64,000 nucleotides of DNA, taken from positions 1 through 64,000 of the forward strand of contig WRKU01000006.1 in the NCBI GenBank assembly GCA_009777935.1, read 5' to 3'. A program made the position numbers and the translations under genes. The notes beneath the pieces are model-generated. The model ran no database searches and was not told where the DNA came from. It worked only from the letters and a program-made list of their open reading frames with translations. The DNA is from Coriobacteriia bacterium (GTDB taxonomy: Bacteria; Actinomycetota; Coriobacteriia; WRKU01). Below, piece after piece: positions 34,707 to 44,894 of this stretch. Within the stretch, counting starts at the first letter, position 1. Every line of letters begins with the position of its first letter.

Positions 34707-35732
34707 CCCGCTGTTTACGATGGGCTGTGCGTCACGATTACCGCAAAGCACGACGAGCAGGTTCGAGACCATCGCGGCCTTGCGTTCCTCGTCGAGCTCG
34801 ACGATGTCATCATCGCCTAGCTGGGTGATGGCCATCTTGACCATGCCGACGGCGCCATCGACAATCTTCTTGCGCGCCGCGATGATGGCCGTCGCCTGCT
34901 GGCGCTGGAGCATTGCTGCTGCGATCTCCTCGGCATAGGCGAGATGCGTAATCCTGACCTCTTCGATAACGAGCCCGGCATCCTCAACGCGCTTCTGCAG
35001 TTCGTCTTTCATCGTCTCGGCGATCTCAAGAGAGCTGCCACGCAGGGTTCTTTCTTTGACGCTCGCGTCACTGGTATCGCACCCGTCCTCTTCAAACGTG
35101 TCGTACGGATAGAGGCGTGACGTGTTACGGATGGTGGAGTCGGTCTGGATGCCGAGGTACTCGTGATAGTTCTCGACCGCAAAGACGACCTGTGTCGGAT
35201 CTTTCACGCGCCATATCACGATAGCGCCGATGATAATGGGGTTGCCGAGGATATCGTTAACCTTTTGACGCTTGTTGTCGAGCGTCTGCGTCTTGAGCGA
35301 GATAGCCTTTGACCCCAGCCCAAGAGTAAGCGCAAGATCGGTACTGCTTTGCTTGGCGGAATCTTTGGTCTTTTGGCTCGTCGCTGCGGCCTTTGCAGCC
35401 TCGTGTGTTGGGCTAAACGACACGCAGAACGGATTGACGAAATGAAACCCGGGTGTTTTTAACGTACCATGATAGGTGCCGAACAAGGTAAAGACGCGTG
35501 CCTCATTTGGGCGCACAATCTTGAGCCCGGCAGCTAACGTGCTGAAGACGAGCCAGCCCAGAACGCCCCCGATCATATGTGACGCGCCGAGCGTATAGTC
35601 CCCGCGCTCCAGAAAGATGATGCTCACCACAAACGCACCGGTCGAGATGAGCAATCCGATGATTGCGATGAACAGCATGGCGAACCCGTTAAGGGGCCGG
35701 AGTTCCTTTTCGTGGATGGTCGTTGGCTTCAT
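34695..35732 (-). CDS. SPFH / band 7 domain protein
   Basis: [35 protein letters not shown]...[34 protein letters not shown]. Confidence 0.9.
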   Translation of the reverse strand: MKPTTIHEKELRPLNGFAMLFIAIIGLLISTGAFVVSIIFLERGDYTLGASHMIGGVLGWLVFSTLAAGLKIVRPNEARVFTLFGTYHGTLKTPGFHFVNPFCVSFSPTHEAAKAAATSQKTKDSAKQSSTDLALTLGLGSKAISLKTQTLDNKRQKVNDILGNPIIIGAIVIWRVKDPTQVVFAVENYHEYLGIQTDSTIRNTSRLYPYDTFEEDGCDTSDASVKERTLRGSSLEIAETMKDELQKRVEDAGLVIEEVRITHLAYAEEIAAAMLQRQQATAIIAARKKIVDGAVGMVKMAITQLGDDDIVELDEERKAAMVSNLLVVLCGNRDAQPIVNSGSIY

Positions 35733-35760
35733 AGTGTCCTCCTCAGCCTTGATCTTTGAT

Positions 35761-35798
35761 GATAGCGTAATGATATCACTACGCTATCGTCCTGTCAA
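35761..35798 (-). promoter_or_regulatory. Consensus sigma70-type promoter overlapped by a 28-bp near-perfect palindrome
   Basis: Minus strand TTGACA (35793-35798) - 17 nt - TATCAT (35770-35775); palindrome gatagcgtaatgatatcactacgctatc at 35761-35788 matches its reverse complement at 26/28. Confidence 0.75.
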
Positions 35799-35810
35799 GG
35801 AGGGTGTGGG

Positions 35811-35837
35811 GGGCTGTGGCGGAGAGCGGGGGATTCG
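35811..35837. repeat. Partial duplicate of the tRNA-Ser 3' end
   Basis: gggctgtggcggagagcgggggattcg vs 35945-35971 gggctatggcggagagcgggggattcg, one mismatch. Confidence 0.85.
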
Positions 35838-35950
35838 CATGTCTTCGCTTCGCAAATCCATGAGACCTCCGCTTCGCTTCGGCCCGCAACAGTTCTTAAG
35901 AACTGTTGCGCCCTCACGGGTCCGAATCACCGCAAGTCTTTACAGGGCTA

Positions 35951-36042
<92 letters not shown>

Positions 36043-36211
36043 GCATACCTAGACGAGTATATCATGCGTGCTTTTTGCAGATATCGCTTTCGTCGATTCT
36101 TTGCACACAGCTTCACTGTGTAGCAGTTTACGTTGGAACCCGCATATCATGAGCCGACCAACGTTGTGCCACTCGGATTTCTCGCGTTTCTGCTATCATT
36201 GTTTTCTGCGT

Positions 36212-36306
36212 GGAGGGATGGCAGAGTCTGGTTGATCGCACTAGTCTTGAAAACTAGCAGGCGGGTATCCCCCGTCTCGTGGGTTCGAATCCCACTCCCT
36301 CCTCCA
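36212..36306 (+). tRNA. tRNA-Ser(UGA)
   Basis: GGAGGGATGGCAGAGTCTGG...CTAGTCTTGAAAACTAG...GGGTTCGAATCCCACTCCCTCCTCCA. Confidence 0.95.
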
Positions 36307-36329
36307 GCATCTCGTTATATGCATTTCAT

Positions 36330-36611
36330 TTAGAACTTGGATAAGTAAATATCGCCTCTCTTGCCGATCTTTACTACCAATATCCTGAAACACCCGTCTT
36401 GAATATCGGCAATAAGACGATATTTCCCAACTCTATAGCGCCATAAGTTTTTGTACTCGCCCTCTAGGGCCTTACCGAACAAGCGGGGATTTTCGCAACC
36501 TTGGATGTTGGAATCCAGCCACTTGAGTATCCTCTTCTGAACCGGTCTGTCGAGTTTCGAGAACTGTTTTTCAGCCTTGGTGTCAAAACTCCAGCTATAT
36601 TCTCTAGGCAT
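36330..36611 (-). CDS. RelE/YafQ-type mRNA interferase toxin
   Basis: SFDTKAEKQFSKLDRPVQKRILKWLDSN...LFGKALEGEYKNLWRYRVGKYRLIADIQD. Confidence 0.9.
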   Translation of the reverse strand: MPREYSWSFDTKAEKQFSKLDRPVQKRILKWLDSNIQGCENPRLFGKALEGEYKNLWRYRVGKYRLIADIQDGCFRILVVKIGKRGDIYLSKF

Positions 36612-36819
36612 ACTTCTTGAGCATTTCTTCTCTTGATATAGCCCTGTTGTTCTCTTTGAGCACCGTCATAGCATCATGATAGTCCTCTTCATCTTGAATC
36701 TTCTCAGACAGCAGCTCAACGATAAAAGCATTTAGCGAGAGGTCATGAAACTGTGCCTCTTCCTTTGCGCGACTGAGTAAATCTTCGCTCATTCGTATTG
36801 AGGTACTTACCGTTGGCAT
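36604..36819 (-). CDS. RelB-type RHH antitoxin
   Basis: MPTVSTSIRMSEDLLSRAKEEAQFHDLSLNAFIVELLSEKIQ; overlaps the toxin gene. Confidence 0.85.
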   Translation of the reverse strand: MPTVSTSIRMSEDLLSRAKEEAQFHDLSLNAFIVELLSEKIQDEEDYHDAMTVLKENNRAISREEMLKKYA

Positions 36820-36891
36820 AGCTTCACTCCTTAGCAACGAACTCGTCTCTGAGCCAATTGTACCACACGTGTGGTACTTTGAGAAAAGTCC

Positions 36892-37551
36892 CTACATCAC
36901 TACGTACAGCAAGATTGCAAAGAAGTGCAGGAATGTGCCCAGCAGCACCCACACATGAAAGACCGAGTGGAAGTAACGGACCCGCTTGATGACGTAAAAG
37001 ATAGTGCCAACCGAATAAGAAATACCGCCTGCTAAAAGCAGCCATAGGGCAGTCGGCGGAAGCAAGCGTATCATATCGGGAATGACCCACACGGCCATCC
37101 AACCCATGACGAGGTAAATCACGACGCTCACCCACTTGGGGCGAAAGACCCACAGCGCCTCGGTCGCCATGCCGAGCACCGTCATGCCCCACAGAACACC
37201 GAAGAGAACCCAGCCGCCATCATGGCGCAAGGTCACGAGACAAAACGGCGTATAGGTCCCGGCGATGAGCAGGTAGATGCTCGCGTGGTCGAGAATTTTG
37301 AAGATACGCTTGGCGCGCTCGTTGGTGAGGCTGTGATAGAGCGTCGAGCTCAGATAGAGAGCAATCATCGCCAGACAGTAGACGATGGAAGCGGCAATCT
37401 TGTAGCCACGATCGACCTCGGAAAAGCTCGCAAATATGAGGAGTGTGGGCAGCGCCACAATGCCGAGCACCACACCAATACCGTGCGAAACGCTGTTGGC
37501 AATCTCCTCGCCCAGCGTATACTGCTTGATTTTTTCGGCAAGACGTGTCAT
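36892..37551 (-). CDS. Hemolysin III / PAQR family membrane protein
   Basis: GEEIANSVSHGIGVVLGIVALPTLL...SSTLYHSL...LDHASIYLLIAGTYTPF. Confidence 0.92.
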   Translation of the reverse strand: MTRLAEKIKQYTLGEEIANSVSHGIGVVLGIVALPTLLIFASFSEVDRGYKIAASIVYCLAMIALYLSSTLYHSLTNERAKRIFKILDHASIYLLIAGTYTPFCLVTLRHDGGWVLFGVLWGMTVLGMATEALWVFRPKWVSVVIYLVMGWMAVWVIPDMIRLLPPTALWLLLAGGISYSVGTIFYVIKRVRYFHSVFHVWVLLGTFLHFFAILLYVVM

Positions 37552-37624
37552 GAGTTACTTTAGCATATTGGAAGTCGGAGTTCATCTTAATTTCATCTTA
37601 CTAGTAGCGTCTATCCCAAGATTT

Positions 37625-38024
37625 TGTAGCGAGAGGCTCGGACGAAGCGTGTCGCAAGCACCCGAGCCTCCGCATTCCCTTTTTCGCCGACGTCTCCCGC
37701 CCATGTCGGGCATACGCTACGCGAAAGGATATGAGTTCCCTTACCTGCTCTCTGTATGCCGCTTGGCATACACTCCCTGGCATAGTCCACTTCGCTTGGA
37801 AGGGTCTTGCGGGTAAGTCTGGACGCACGCCACGCGCATCGGTGGCAGCATTGCCCCCCACGGCCCCATTGTTGTCCACGCGAGCCGCCTGAGTGGCATT
37901 CGTGCCCGGAGACCGCAGCCACTGGTGGTACCAGATAGCGGCGGAAAACCGCTCTGCTCTGGTGCGCCGTAACTCACTCCTACGACCACGCTGTTTGTCC
38001 CGTAGCCGCACCGCTAGTGTAACA
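37625..38024 (-). repeat. WLRSPG cassette D, ~400 bp
   Basis: Same ends; minus strand encodes SAAIWYHQWLRSPGTNATQAARVDNNGAVGGNAATDARGVRPDLPARPFQAKWTMPG. Confidence 0.75.
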
Positions 38025-38098
38025 GATGTAATGTGCGTGCATTTTGCTCAAGAGCGCGGAGTACTTCATCGCGCGGTTCGGGACGAACGTCGGTATCG

Positions 38099-39421
38099 CT
38101 ACACAATCGACCTGCTCAGAGGTCGAAGTTCTTTTAGTTTTCCAAGCAATATCATAGCGATAGGTATGAGAGACATTTCGAGAAAGAAAGCCGTTCGACT
38201 TCCCGACGTAAATATCGTAGGAGAAAACGCCATCATGAATCGAGAGAGAACTCCTGCCGAAAATATAATCGCCACGAATCCGTACTCATATCTCTCCTCA
38301 AAAATTCTGTACAGAATATACAGGATGGCCCCTAGGGCAAAAAGCGTTACCGCGATACAGGCAAAATATTTGAGGCGATACAGGTTCAAGAAGGGTATTA
38401 TGTCACCTCCGCTCAGGGCTTCGTAGTGCAAGAATCCGTAGTCTAAGTAAAAGAGCTGGAGCTTTGGCACCATCACGGCCAGCACTAAAAGGGCAATCGC
38501 TAAGCCTTTAGCAACGATCTCTTCTCTTTTTTGAAATATCGCCAATGCTATGAGTCCCAAGAGTACGACAAGCATCCCATTGAGTGCGCCAAACCATATT
38601 TCGCCCACCCTGTATATGCCCAGCGTCGTTTTGTCAATCAGAGACAATGAGTCGAAATCGGGAAACCGTGCGCCGATTTCCCATAACAGTCTGCGGGCGT
38701 TACCCGGTGCCTGCAGATGAAACACTAGCATGGAAACCGATACAATCAAATACAGCATGATCCCCGCATGTATTTTTTTCTTATCAATAAACTCGTAAAT
38801 CGCAAGCACCACTAAAAATCCCGTTAGAATAAGAGCCATCTGCTCGCTATTTGCTGCGTACAATAGACAGGGAATGGCAAGTAGATAGTACCACCATTTT
38901 ACCGGCTGTTCTTTGATGATCATCTTAATAGGTATCATGCTTGCCAGACCTAAAGCTAGCACCCAGAGATAGTTGAGCGTAGTTGCAGCCCATCCCGCCT
39001 CGCCCATCACATTAATCGGATAGAGCATCAACATGAAAGTTAAAAGATAGTTTATCTTCAAGTCATTTTTCGGGTTAAACAATCTATTGAACCCGAACCA
39101 GAGCAAAACCATCATCGCCCCATTCAGGATCTTGAATAGGAAGGAAGTAAGGAGGAGTACATTTACCAAAACGGCCTCTATAAGTACTCTACTCGTCCAG
39201 CTATTATATCGGGACATCACATATTCTATAAAGTTTCTATTATGAAGGACGGCACCGAACACCAAATCGTCGCCGAAATCTATGTGCACTCTGAAAAACT
39301 GAAGAAGTATCACATAGACGATAAAGATGAGAAGCGGAACGTACGCCAAGGTATAGCAGTATCGCGAAGAAGTGCGAAAAATGTGCTGAAGCTGTTTAGT
39401 CTTTTCGGCAAGATGTGTCAT
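38099..39421 (-). CDS. Polytopic membrane protein, DUF6056/GtrII-like
   Basis: About 12 TMs, HIDFGDDLVFGAVLHNRNFIEYVMSRYNSWTSRVLIEAVLV; looks more AT-rich than its surroundings. Confidence 0.7.
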   Translation of the reverse strand: MTHLAEKTKQLQHIFRTSSRYCYTLAYVPLLIFIVYVILLQFFRVHIDFGDDLVFGAVLHNRNFIEYVMSRYNSWTSRVLIEAVLVNVLLLTSFLFKILNGAMMVLLWFGFNRLFNPKNDLKINYLLTFMLMLYPINVMGEAGWAATTLNYLWVLALGLASMIPIKMIIKEQPVKWWYYLLAIPCLLYAANSEQMALILTGFLVVLAIYEFIDKKKIHAGIMLYLIVSVSMLVFHLQAPGNARRLLWEIGARFPDFDSLSLIDKTTLGIYRVGEIWFGALNGMLVVLLGLIALAIFQKREEIVAKGLAIALLVLAVMVPKLQLFYLDYGFLHYEALSGGDIIPFLNLYRLKYFACIAVTLFALGAILYILYRIFEERYEYGFVAIIFSAGVLSRFMMAFSPTIFTSGSRTAFFLEMSLIPIAMILLGKLKELRPLSRSIV

Positions 39422-39429
39422 GAGTTACT

Positions 39430-40209
39430 TTAGCATACTATGTGCCGTGCATTTTGCTCAAGAGCGCAGAGTACTTCATCGCGCGGTTCGGGACGAACGT
39501 CGGCGATTATCTCGGCAACATAACGTACATTCGCAGGTTCATTCTTTGTGCCGCGCACAGGCTCGGGTGCAAGGAAGGGACAATCGGTTTCGGTTAAGAT
39601 ACGGTCGAGCGGGATACGTGCCGCAGCATCGCGTACTTCGTCGGCCTTCTTGAACGTTATCGGCCCGGCAAAGCTCACGTAACAACCCAGCTCGAGGAAG
39701 GGAGCGGCGGTTTCATAATCGCACCCGAAGCAATGCAAGATGGCACGTTCGCCCGGATAGCCGCTTTCCTGCAGAATACGTAGGCCGTCTTCGTGCGCTT
39801 CACGCAGATGAATACAGACCGGTAGGTTAAGCTCTGTAGCGAGTGCCAGCTGTTCTGCAAAGACTTTACGTTGCACATTGCGCGGCGAATGGTCGTAGTG
39901 ATAATCAAGGCCCATCTCACCCAGCGCAATAACACGAGGGTCGGTAGCATACTCACGAATGCGCTCAACCACTGCTGCATTGGTTCTGGCGGCGGCATGA
40001 GGATGAGTACCAACGATAATGTAAACCTCAGGTACTTTACCAGCTTCTGCTTGCCATTGGTCAAGCCCCTCAAAGGTACGCTCTGGCTCTTCGAGCACAT
40101 TCACAACCGTACAAATGAGCCCCACGCCAGCCTCACCGGCGGCACGTAACGCTGCCGCTGGATCGGCAAGCATATCAAGGTGCGCGTGCGTATCAACGTA
40201 CATTGTCAT
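39430..40209 (-). CDS. tatD: TatD family DNase
   Basis: YVDTHAHLDMLA...GEMGLDYHYDHSPRNVQRKVFAEQLALA...ETDCPFLAPEP. Confidence 0.93.
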   Translation of the reverse strand: MTMYVDTHAHLDMLADPAAALRAAGEAGVGLICTVVNVLEEPERTFEGLDQWQAEAGKVPEVYIIVGTHPHAAARTNAAVVERIREYATDPRVIALGEMGLDYHYDHSPRNVQRKVFAEQLALATELNLPVCIHLREAHEDGLRILQESGYPGERAILHCFGCDYETAAPFLELGCYVSFAGPITFKKADEVRDAAARIPLDRILTETDCPFLAPEPVRGTKNEPANVRYVAEIIADVRPEPRDEVLCALEQNARHIVC

Positions 40210-40227
40210 AGAGACAGTCTACCAAAT

Positions 40228-41454
40228 TTACACCAAACCGACGGGCAAAGCCCATGCGTTATCGGTGAGTGGCAGTGGTGTCCGTGAAAGACAGATTACT
40301 GCACCAGTGCCGACCGTTATGCCAGAGATGTTGTCAAGATAACGAAATGCCTTCGTTGTGTCCACACGCGGATCGCTGGTGGCCTTGATTTCTACCGGAT
40401 GCAACACATCGCCGTCCGCAATAACGAGGTCGATTTCGTTTTTGTTCATGTCGCGGTAATAGTACAGAGGCGGTACCGTGATGCCATCGTTATAGTAACT
40501 CTTAAGAACTTCGGCGACCACGAAGCTCTCGAATATATGCCCCCACATAGCACCGTTCACCAGTTGCTGTGGCGTATTCCAACCCAACAGCCAGCAGGCG
40601 AGTCCGGTGTCTAAGAAATAGAGCTTCGGCATTTTAACGAGTCTCTTGCCAAAGTTGTTGTGATACGGCTCGAGCAGATATATGAGTCCGCTCGATTCCA
40701 ACACTGAAAGCCACGACTTTGCCGTTTTAACATCTTTGCCGCACATCTCGGCGAGCGTCGTTAGGTTCAGCATTGAGCCGGTAAGAGATGCTGTTGCTCG
40801 TACAAACTTAATAAATGCAGACTCGTCCTGAATGTTAAGAACATCTCGAATGTCTTTTTCTATGTACGTCTGAAAATATGAACTGTAGTAATCCATCCAA
40901 TCGTGCAGATCGGACTCGGTCTCATAGAGTTCGGGGAAAAAGCCTTTATGGACACACGAGAGTATCGTCTCATAGTCGAGAACAGCGTGATTACTTGATC
41001 GAAGCATGTGCTCTTTGGTAGGTAGAAACGGATCGCGGAGGGAGCTTTTGGCAATCTCGCGCATTGAAAGCCCTAGGAGTTTAATGACACCAGCGCGACC
41101 GGCAAGACTCTCGCTCACATTGCTCATTAGTTTCAAACTCTGCGAACCTGTCAGGTAGAATTGGCCTTTCTTGTTGTTTTGGTCGACGATATCCTTAACG
41201 TAATCGAGTAATTCGGCAGCTTTTTGTATTTCGTCCACAATAACCGGTGGTTTGTTTGCTTCGAAAAAAAGTGAGGGATTCTCTTTTGCGCTCTCACGCA
41301 CGAGGGGGCGATCAAGACTGACGTATCGCGTAGCTGAAAGTAGCTGCTTGAGCATGGTAGACTTCCCCACCTGCCGCGCGCCGGTGAGTACGAGCACCGA
41401 CTTGCGCCGAGAGATGCGTTCGACAACCGATTCAATATGCCGGGGATAGTACAT
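40228..41454 (-). CDS. AAA ATPase with DUF4143-type C-terminus
   Basis: MYYPRHIESVVERISRRKSVLVLTGARQVGKSTMLKQL...YYRDMNKNEIDLVI; RBS ggag precedes the ATG at 41454. Confidence 0.85.
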   Translation of the reverse strand: MYYPRHIESVVERISRRKSVLVLTGARQVGKSTMLKQLLSATRYVSLDRPLVRESAKENPSLFFEANKPPVIVDEIQKAAELLDYVKDIVDQNNKKGQFYLTGSQSLKLMSNVSESLAGRAGVIKLLGLSMREIAKSSLRDPFLPTKEHMLRSSNHAVLDYETILSCVHKGFFPELYETESDLHDWMDYYSSYFQTYIEKDIRDVLNIQDESAFIKFVRATASLTGSMLNLTTLAEMCGKDVKTAKSWLSVLESSGLIYLLEPYHNNFGKRLVKMPKLYFLDTGLACWLLGWNTPQQLVNGAMWGHIFESFVVAEVLKSYYNDGITVPPLYYYRDMNKNEIDLVIADGDVLHPVEIKATSDPRVDTTKAFRYLDNISGITVGTGAVICLSRTPLPLTDNAWALPVGLV

Positions 41455-41512
41455 TGACGTGCTCCAATCCGAATATTTGGAATTTGATTCCATTATATAC
41501 TAGTTTTTCCCC

Positions 41513-41553
41513 GTATGCGACCTTTTATCAAAATCGACCTATACTGGTGATTT
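41513..41553. repeat. 41-bp perfect direct repeat, copy 1
   Basis: gtatgcgaccttttatcaaaatcgacctatactggtgattt. Confidence 0.95.
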
Positions 41554-41558
41554 CATGC

Positions 41559-42755
41559 TCATGCATCGGTACTCGCTGTGAACGCGTGCGTAACGGTACC
41601 TACACTATCGGCGACAAGCGCGATAAGCACAATACCAAGAAACACGAGGTTAAAATTTGCGAACACGAGCCCGATTATCGGTGGTGCATCAGCCTCAGCG
41701 AACAGGTTCACAATATAAGCAATAAACTCCGGGTTAATGATGTCGCCGTAAGAAAATACGAATATCGCGCACGCCGCTATCACTACATTAAGCACGCAGG
41801 TATTCGCGGCGAGCCGTTTCGTATAACGGCCATCTATGAGTTTGCGCGCTTCTTTAGCAACACCAAGTACGGCCCAAATCGTGATGGGAATCCATGCAGC
41901 ACGTATGAGCTCAACATTAAAGAGAGGAATCCACCCTTCGCCCTCAAACCCTGTGTCGAAAAGCCCCACACCGATAATCTGCGGAAAGCCCAGAAAAACC
42001 GTTAAAAACAACATGCTCATCACAATGCCAAATATTGGTTCCCATGGTTTAATCTCATTCGTTTTGGGCACCGGAGGCAGGTTGTTCAGCGGATCTTTAG
42101 CGAAGTCTTCAATCTGGTCAACGATACGCCCCACACCAACGACAATGTCATCCCCAACACCGATACCGGCGGCGATATCATCTCCACGCAAATCTACCTG
42201 TCTCCATTCGAGGATAGCGAATATCAGTGTGATGATGGCGAATGCTTGAAAAACACCGCTTAGCGTTCCGCCGAGCACCTGCCCAAACATCGTCGACATA
42301 TAAGCATACGGGTTGGCTGAGGTTGCAGACGAATCGAAAATGAACGATAAGATAATAGCAAACGCCAGTGCCAGTGCCACAATAGGCAGCACCAACGTGA
42401 GCACGCGCTTATATAGCACAAAGTAGAGCCCACTTATCAGTGCGCGACTACTGCTAGGGTCGTACTGCTCAGCCATCTCTTGTGGTGTGCCAAGTTCAGT
42501 CAACACGACACGGACATCCTTCTCGGTTGCAGGCGTGGCCCCACAACGCGTTTCAAGCATATCTGCAATGAGGCTATCGAGCTCGCGTTTCACTTCGTCG
42601 CGATCTTTACGTGGTAGGTAACGCGTCACAGCGTAGAGGTAACGTTCAATAAGGTCGGTCTGGGAGCCGGCTGCGGTCGCTGCGCCAGACGCAGTGCCGG
42701 TAGCAGCCGTGGTGTCCGAGTCAGCCGCAGTGTTGGGGTTGCCTGTAGTGCTCAT
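41559..42755 (-). CDS. Membrane protein with N-terminal HAAS/permease-prefix (DUF1700-like) domain
   Basis: LIERYLYAVTRYLPRKDRDEVKRELDSLIADMLE..., followed by six or more TMs; coupled to PadR. Confidence 0.8.
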   Translation of the reverse strand: MSTTGNPNTAADSDTTAATGTASGAATAAGSQTDLIERYLYAVTRYLPRKDRDEVKRELDSLIADMLETRCGATPATEKDVRVVLTELGTPQEMAEQYDPSSSRALISGLYFVLYKRVLTLVLPIVALALAFAIILSFIFDSSATSANPYAYMSTMFGQVLGGTLSGVFQAFAIITLIFAILEWRQVDLRGDDIAAGIGVGDDIVVGVGRIVDQIEDFAKDPLNNLPPVPKTNEIKPWEPIFGIVMSMLFLTVFLGFPQIIGVGLFDTGFEGEGWIPLFNVELIRAAWIPITIWAVLGVAKEARKLIDGRYTKRLAANTCVLNVVIAACAIFVFSYGDIINPEFIAYIVNLFAEADAPPIIGLVFANFNLVFLGIVLIALVADSVGTVTHAFTASTDA

Positions 42756-43108
42756 GTAGTACTCCTTGTGTCTCGTAACAGTTTGTTCATACTCTTCGAC
42801 GTTACATTCCATTGTGCTTTGAGTTCGGCAAGCACTTCTTGGCCAAACGTAGTGTTCGTGTAGTACTTACGCGGCTTCGCGCCTTCGGTGTTCCACGAGC
42901 TCTCGAGTAGCCCTTGACCCTCCAGCCTACGCAAAAGGGGATAGAGCGTATTCGCCTCGATTGCGATGCCGGTATCAGCCAGCTCACCGATAAGACTATA
43001 GCCATACGTAGGGGTTTCAAGCTTCGCAAGAACGGCAAGAACAATCATTCCGCGACGCATTTCAAGCACGAAACCTGCGACGAGTTCTTGCACATTAGGG
43101 TTGCTCAT
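42752..43108 (-). CDS. PadR family transcriptional regulator
   Basis: LVLAVLAKLETPTYGYSLIGELADTGIAIEANTLYPLLRRLEGQGLLES. Confidence 0.93.
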   Translation of the reverse strand: MSNPNVQELVAGFVLEMRRGMIVLAVLAKLETPTYGYSLIGELADTGIAIEANTLYPLLRRLEGQGLLESSWNTEGAKPRKYYTNTTFGQEVLAELKAQWNVTSKSMNKLLRDTRSTT

Positions 43109-43137
43109 AGGTATCGACTCCCAGTATTCATGATTAC

Positions 43138-43166
43138 ATCATATAGTGTGATGCACAGTATGTCAA
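43138..43166 (-). promoter_or_regulatory. Consensus promoter of the padR operon
   Basis: Minus strand TTGACA - 17 nt - TATGAT. Confidence 0.8.
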
Positions 43167-43179
43167 GCGGCATTTCCTT

Positions 43180-43220
43180 GTATGCGACCTTTTATCAAAA
43201 TCGACCTATACTGGTGATTT
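43180..43220. repeat. 41-bp perfect direct repeat, copy 2
   Basis: Identical 41 bp; the two copies bracket the PadR/membrane protein gene pair. Confidence 0.95.
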
Positions 43221-43283
43221 TGAGCCTATATATGCTGAGAAATCAGACGTCGAGGCAGAAGCTGTTTTTACTTGACAGCGAAC

Positions 43284-44894
43284 TTATTCTGTAGCAATCC
43301 TCGGGAACAGCGAATCGCCCTTAGTAACCGTATTCCCTACCGGCAGCTGCCCCCACTGCGTTGCGGCAGCAAGGTCATCAACGGCCCAGATATCACCGAG
43401 TGAAAGCCGCTCGAATACCTGCGCACTCGTGTTTGGCATTACCGGCGCACAGTACAACGCTGCGATACGCACTGTTTCGAGTGCATTGTAAAGCACCGCG
43501 TATAGCCGTGGTAGTGTCGCATCATCTTTTGCAAGCGCCCACGGTGCAGACTCTTCGAGATAGCGATTCGTCGCCTTGATAAGTTCCCACGTCGCCTCAA
43601 GCGCACCGGCGTAGTCGAGCTTAACCATACGCTCCTCGACCATTGCACCAAGCCCGGCCGCTATTTCGCGCAGCTCGGCACCCTCAGCAGCATCGGCATA
43701 GCCGCTCGCATCGGGCACAGCACCATCGCAATATTTGCCCACCATATTGAACAGCCGCGAACACAGATTACCCCAGTCGTTGGCAAGGTCGCCGTTATAC
43801 CGCTGCACCATTGCTTCGTGCGAGATTGAACCGTCGGTACCAAACTGCACGTCGCGCAGGAAGTAATAACGATAGCCATCGACGCCGAACTGTTCGACGA
43901 GCTCGGCCGGAGTCTGCGCGTTACCCTTGCTCTTGCTCATCTTTTCACCCTTCGTGAGCAAGAACCCATGAGCGAAAACACGCTGAGGCAGCTCAAGGCC
44001 GGCCGCCATCAAAAGTGCCGGCCAAATGATACAGTGAAAGCGGATGATGTCCTTGCCGACGTAGTGGAGCTGTGCCGGCCAACGATGTGCAAATTCGGCA
44101 GCGCGCGCCTCAGCGTCCGCGGCATTCTTGTCGGTGCCGTACCCGATTGCGCTGATGTAATTGATGAGCGCATCGAACCAGACGTACATCGTGTGTGATT
44201 CATCCCATGGCAGCGGGATGCCCCACTTAACGTTTGAGCGCGAGATGGAGATATCGTCGAGCCCACGCTCAACGAACGAACGTACCTCGTTCATGCGCGT
44301 CTCCGGCGCAACATGCGCGAGGCCATCGGACGTACTGTCGTACCATTCCAGCAGCTTATCGGTATATTTTGAGAGCTTAAAGAAGTAGTTTTCCTCGGTA
44401 ACGAACGTGAGTGGACGTGTGCAATCCGGGCACATACGCTCGCCAGCTTCGTTGGCTGGCTCAAGGTTTGCCTCGGCCCAATAGGTCTCATCGGGCAGAC
44501 AGTACCAGCCCTCGTACGTGCCGGCGTAGATGTCACCGCTCTCGTAGAGACGACGCGCCAGCTCTTGAACCGCATGCGTGTGTGTCGGGTCGGTCGTGCG
44601 AATGAACTGATCGTTGCTTATTGAGAGCATGCGCCACGTCTCTTGGAACTCACCGGCAAGCCTATCGACCCACTCGCGTGGCGTCACGCCGGCTGCCGTT
44701 GCGGCCTGCTCGACCTTCTGCCCGTGCTCGTCGAGGCCGGTTAAAAACCATACGTCGTAGCCGGTCATGCGACGATACCGCGCCATCGCGTCTGCGGCAA
44801 TCGTCGTGTACGCCGTGCCCAGATGCGGCACGCTGTTCACGTAATAGATTGGCGTAGTAAGGTAAAACGACGGTTTTTCCGGCTTTGTGCTCAT
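43284..44894 (-). CDS. metG: Methionyl-tRNA synthetase
   Basis: YLTTPIYYVNSVPHLGTAYTTIAADAMARYRRM...KMSKSKGN. Confidence 0.95.
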   Translation of the reverse strand: MSTKPEKPSFYLTTPIYYVNSVPHLGTAYTTIAADAMARYRRMTGYDVWFLTGLDEHGQKVEQAATAAGVTPREWVDRLAGEFQETWRMLSISNDQFIRTTDPTHTHAVQELARRLYESGDIYAGTYEGWYCLPDETYWAEANLEPANEAGERMCPDCTRPLTFVTEENYFFKLSKYTDKLLEWYDSTSDGLAHVAPETRMNEVRSFVERGLDDISISRSNVKWGIPLPWDESHTMYVWFDALINYISAIGYGTDKNAADAEARAAEFAHRWPAQLHYVGKDIIRFHCIIWPALLMAAGLELPQRVFAHGFLLTKGEKMSKSKGNAQTPAELVEQFGVDGYRYYFLRDVQFGTDGSISHEAMVQRYNGDLANDWGNLCSRLFNMVGKYCDGAVPDASGYADAAEGAELREIAAGLGAMVEERMVKLDYAGALEATWELIKATNRYLEESAPWALAKDDATLPRLYAVLYNALETVRIAALYCAPVMPNTSAQVFERLSLGDIWAVDDLAAATQWGQLPVGNTVTKGDSLFPRIATE

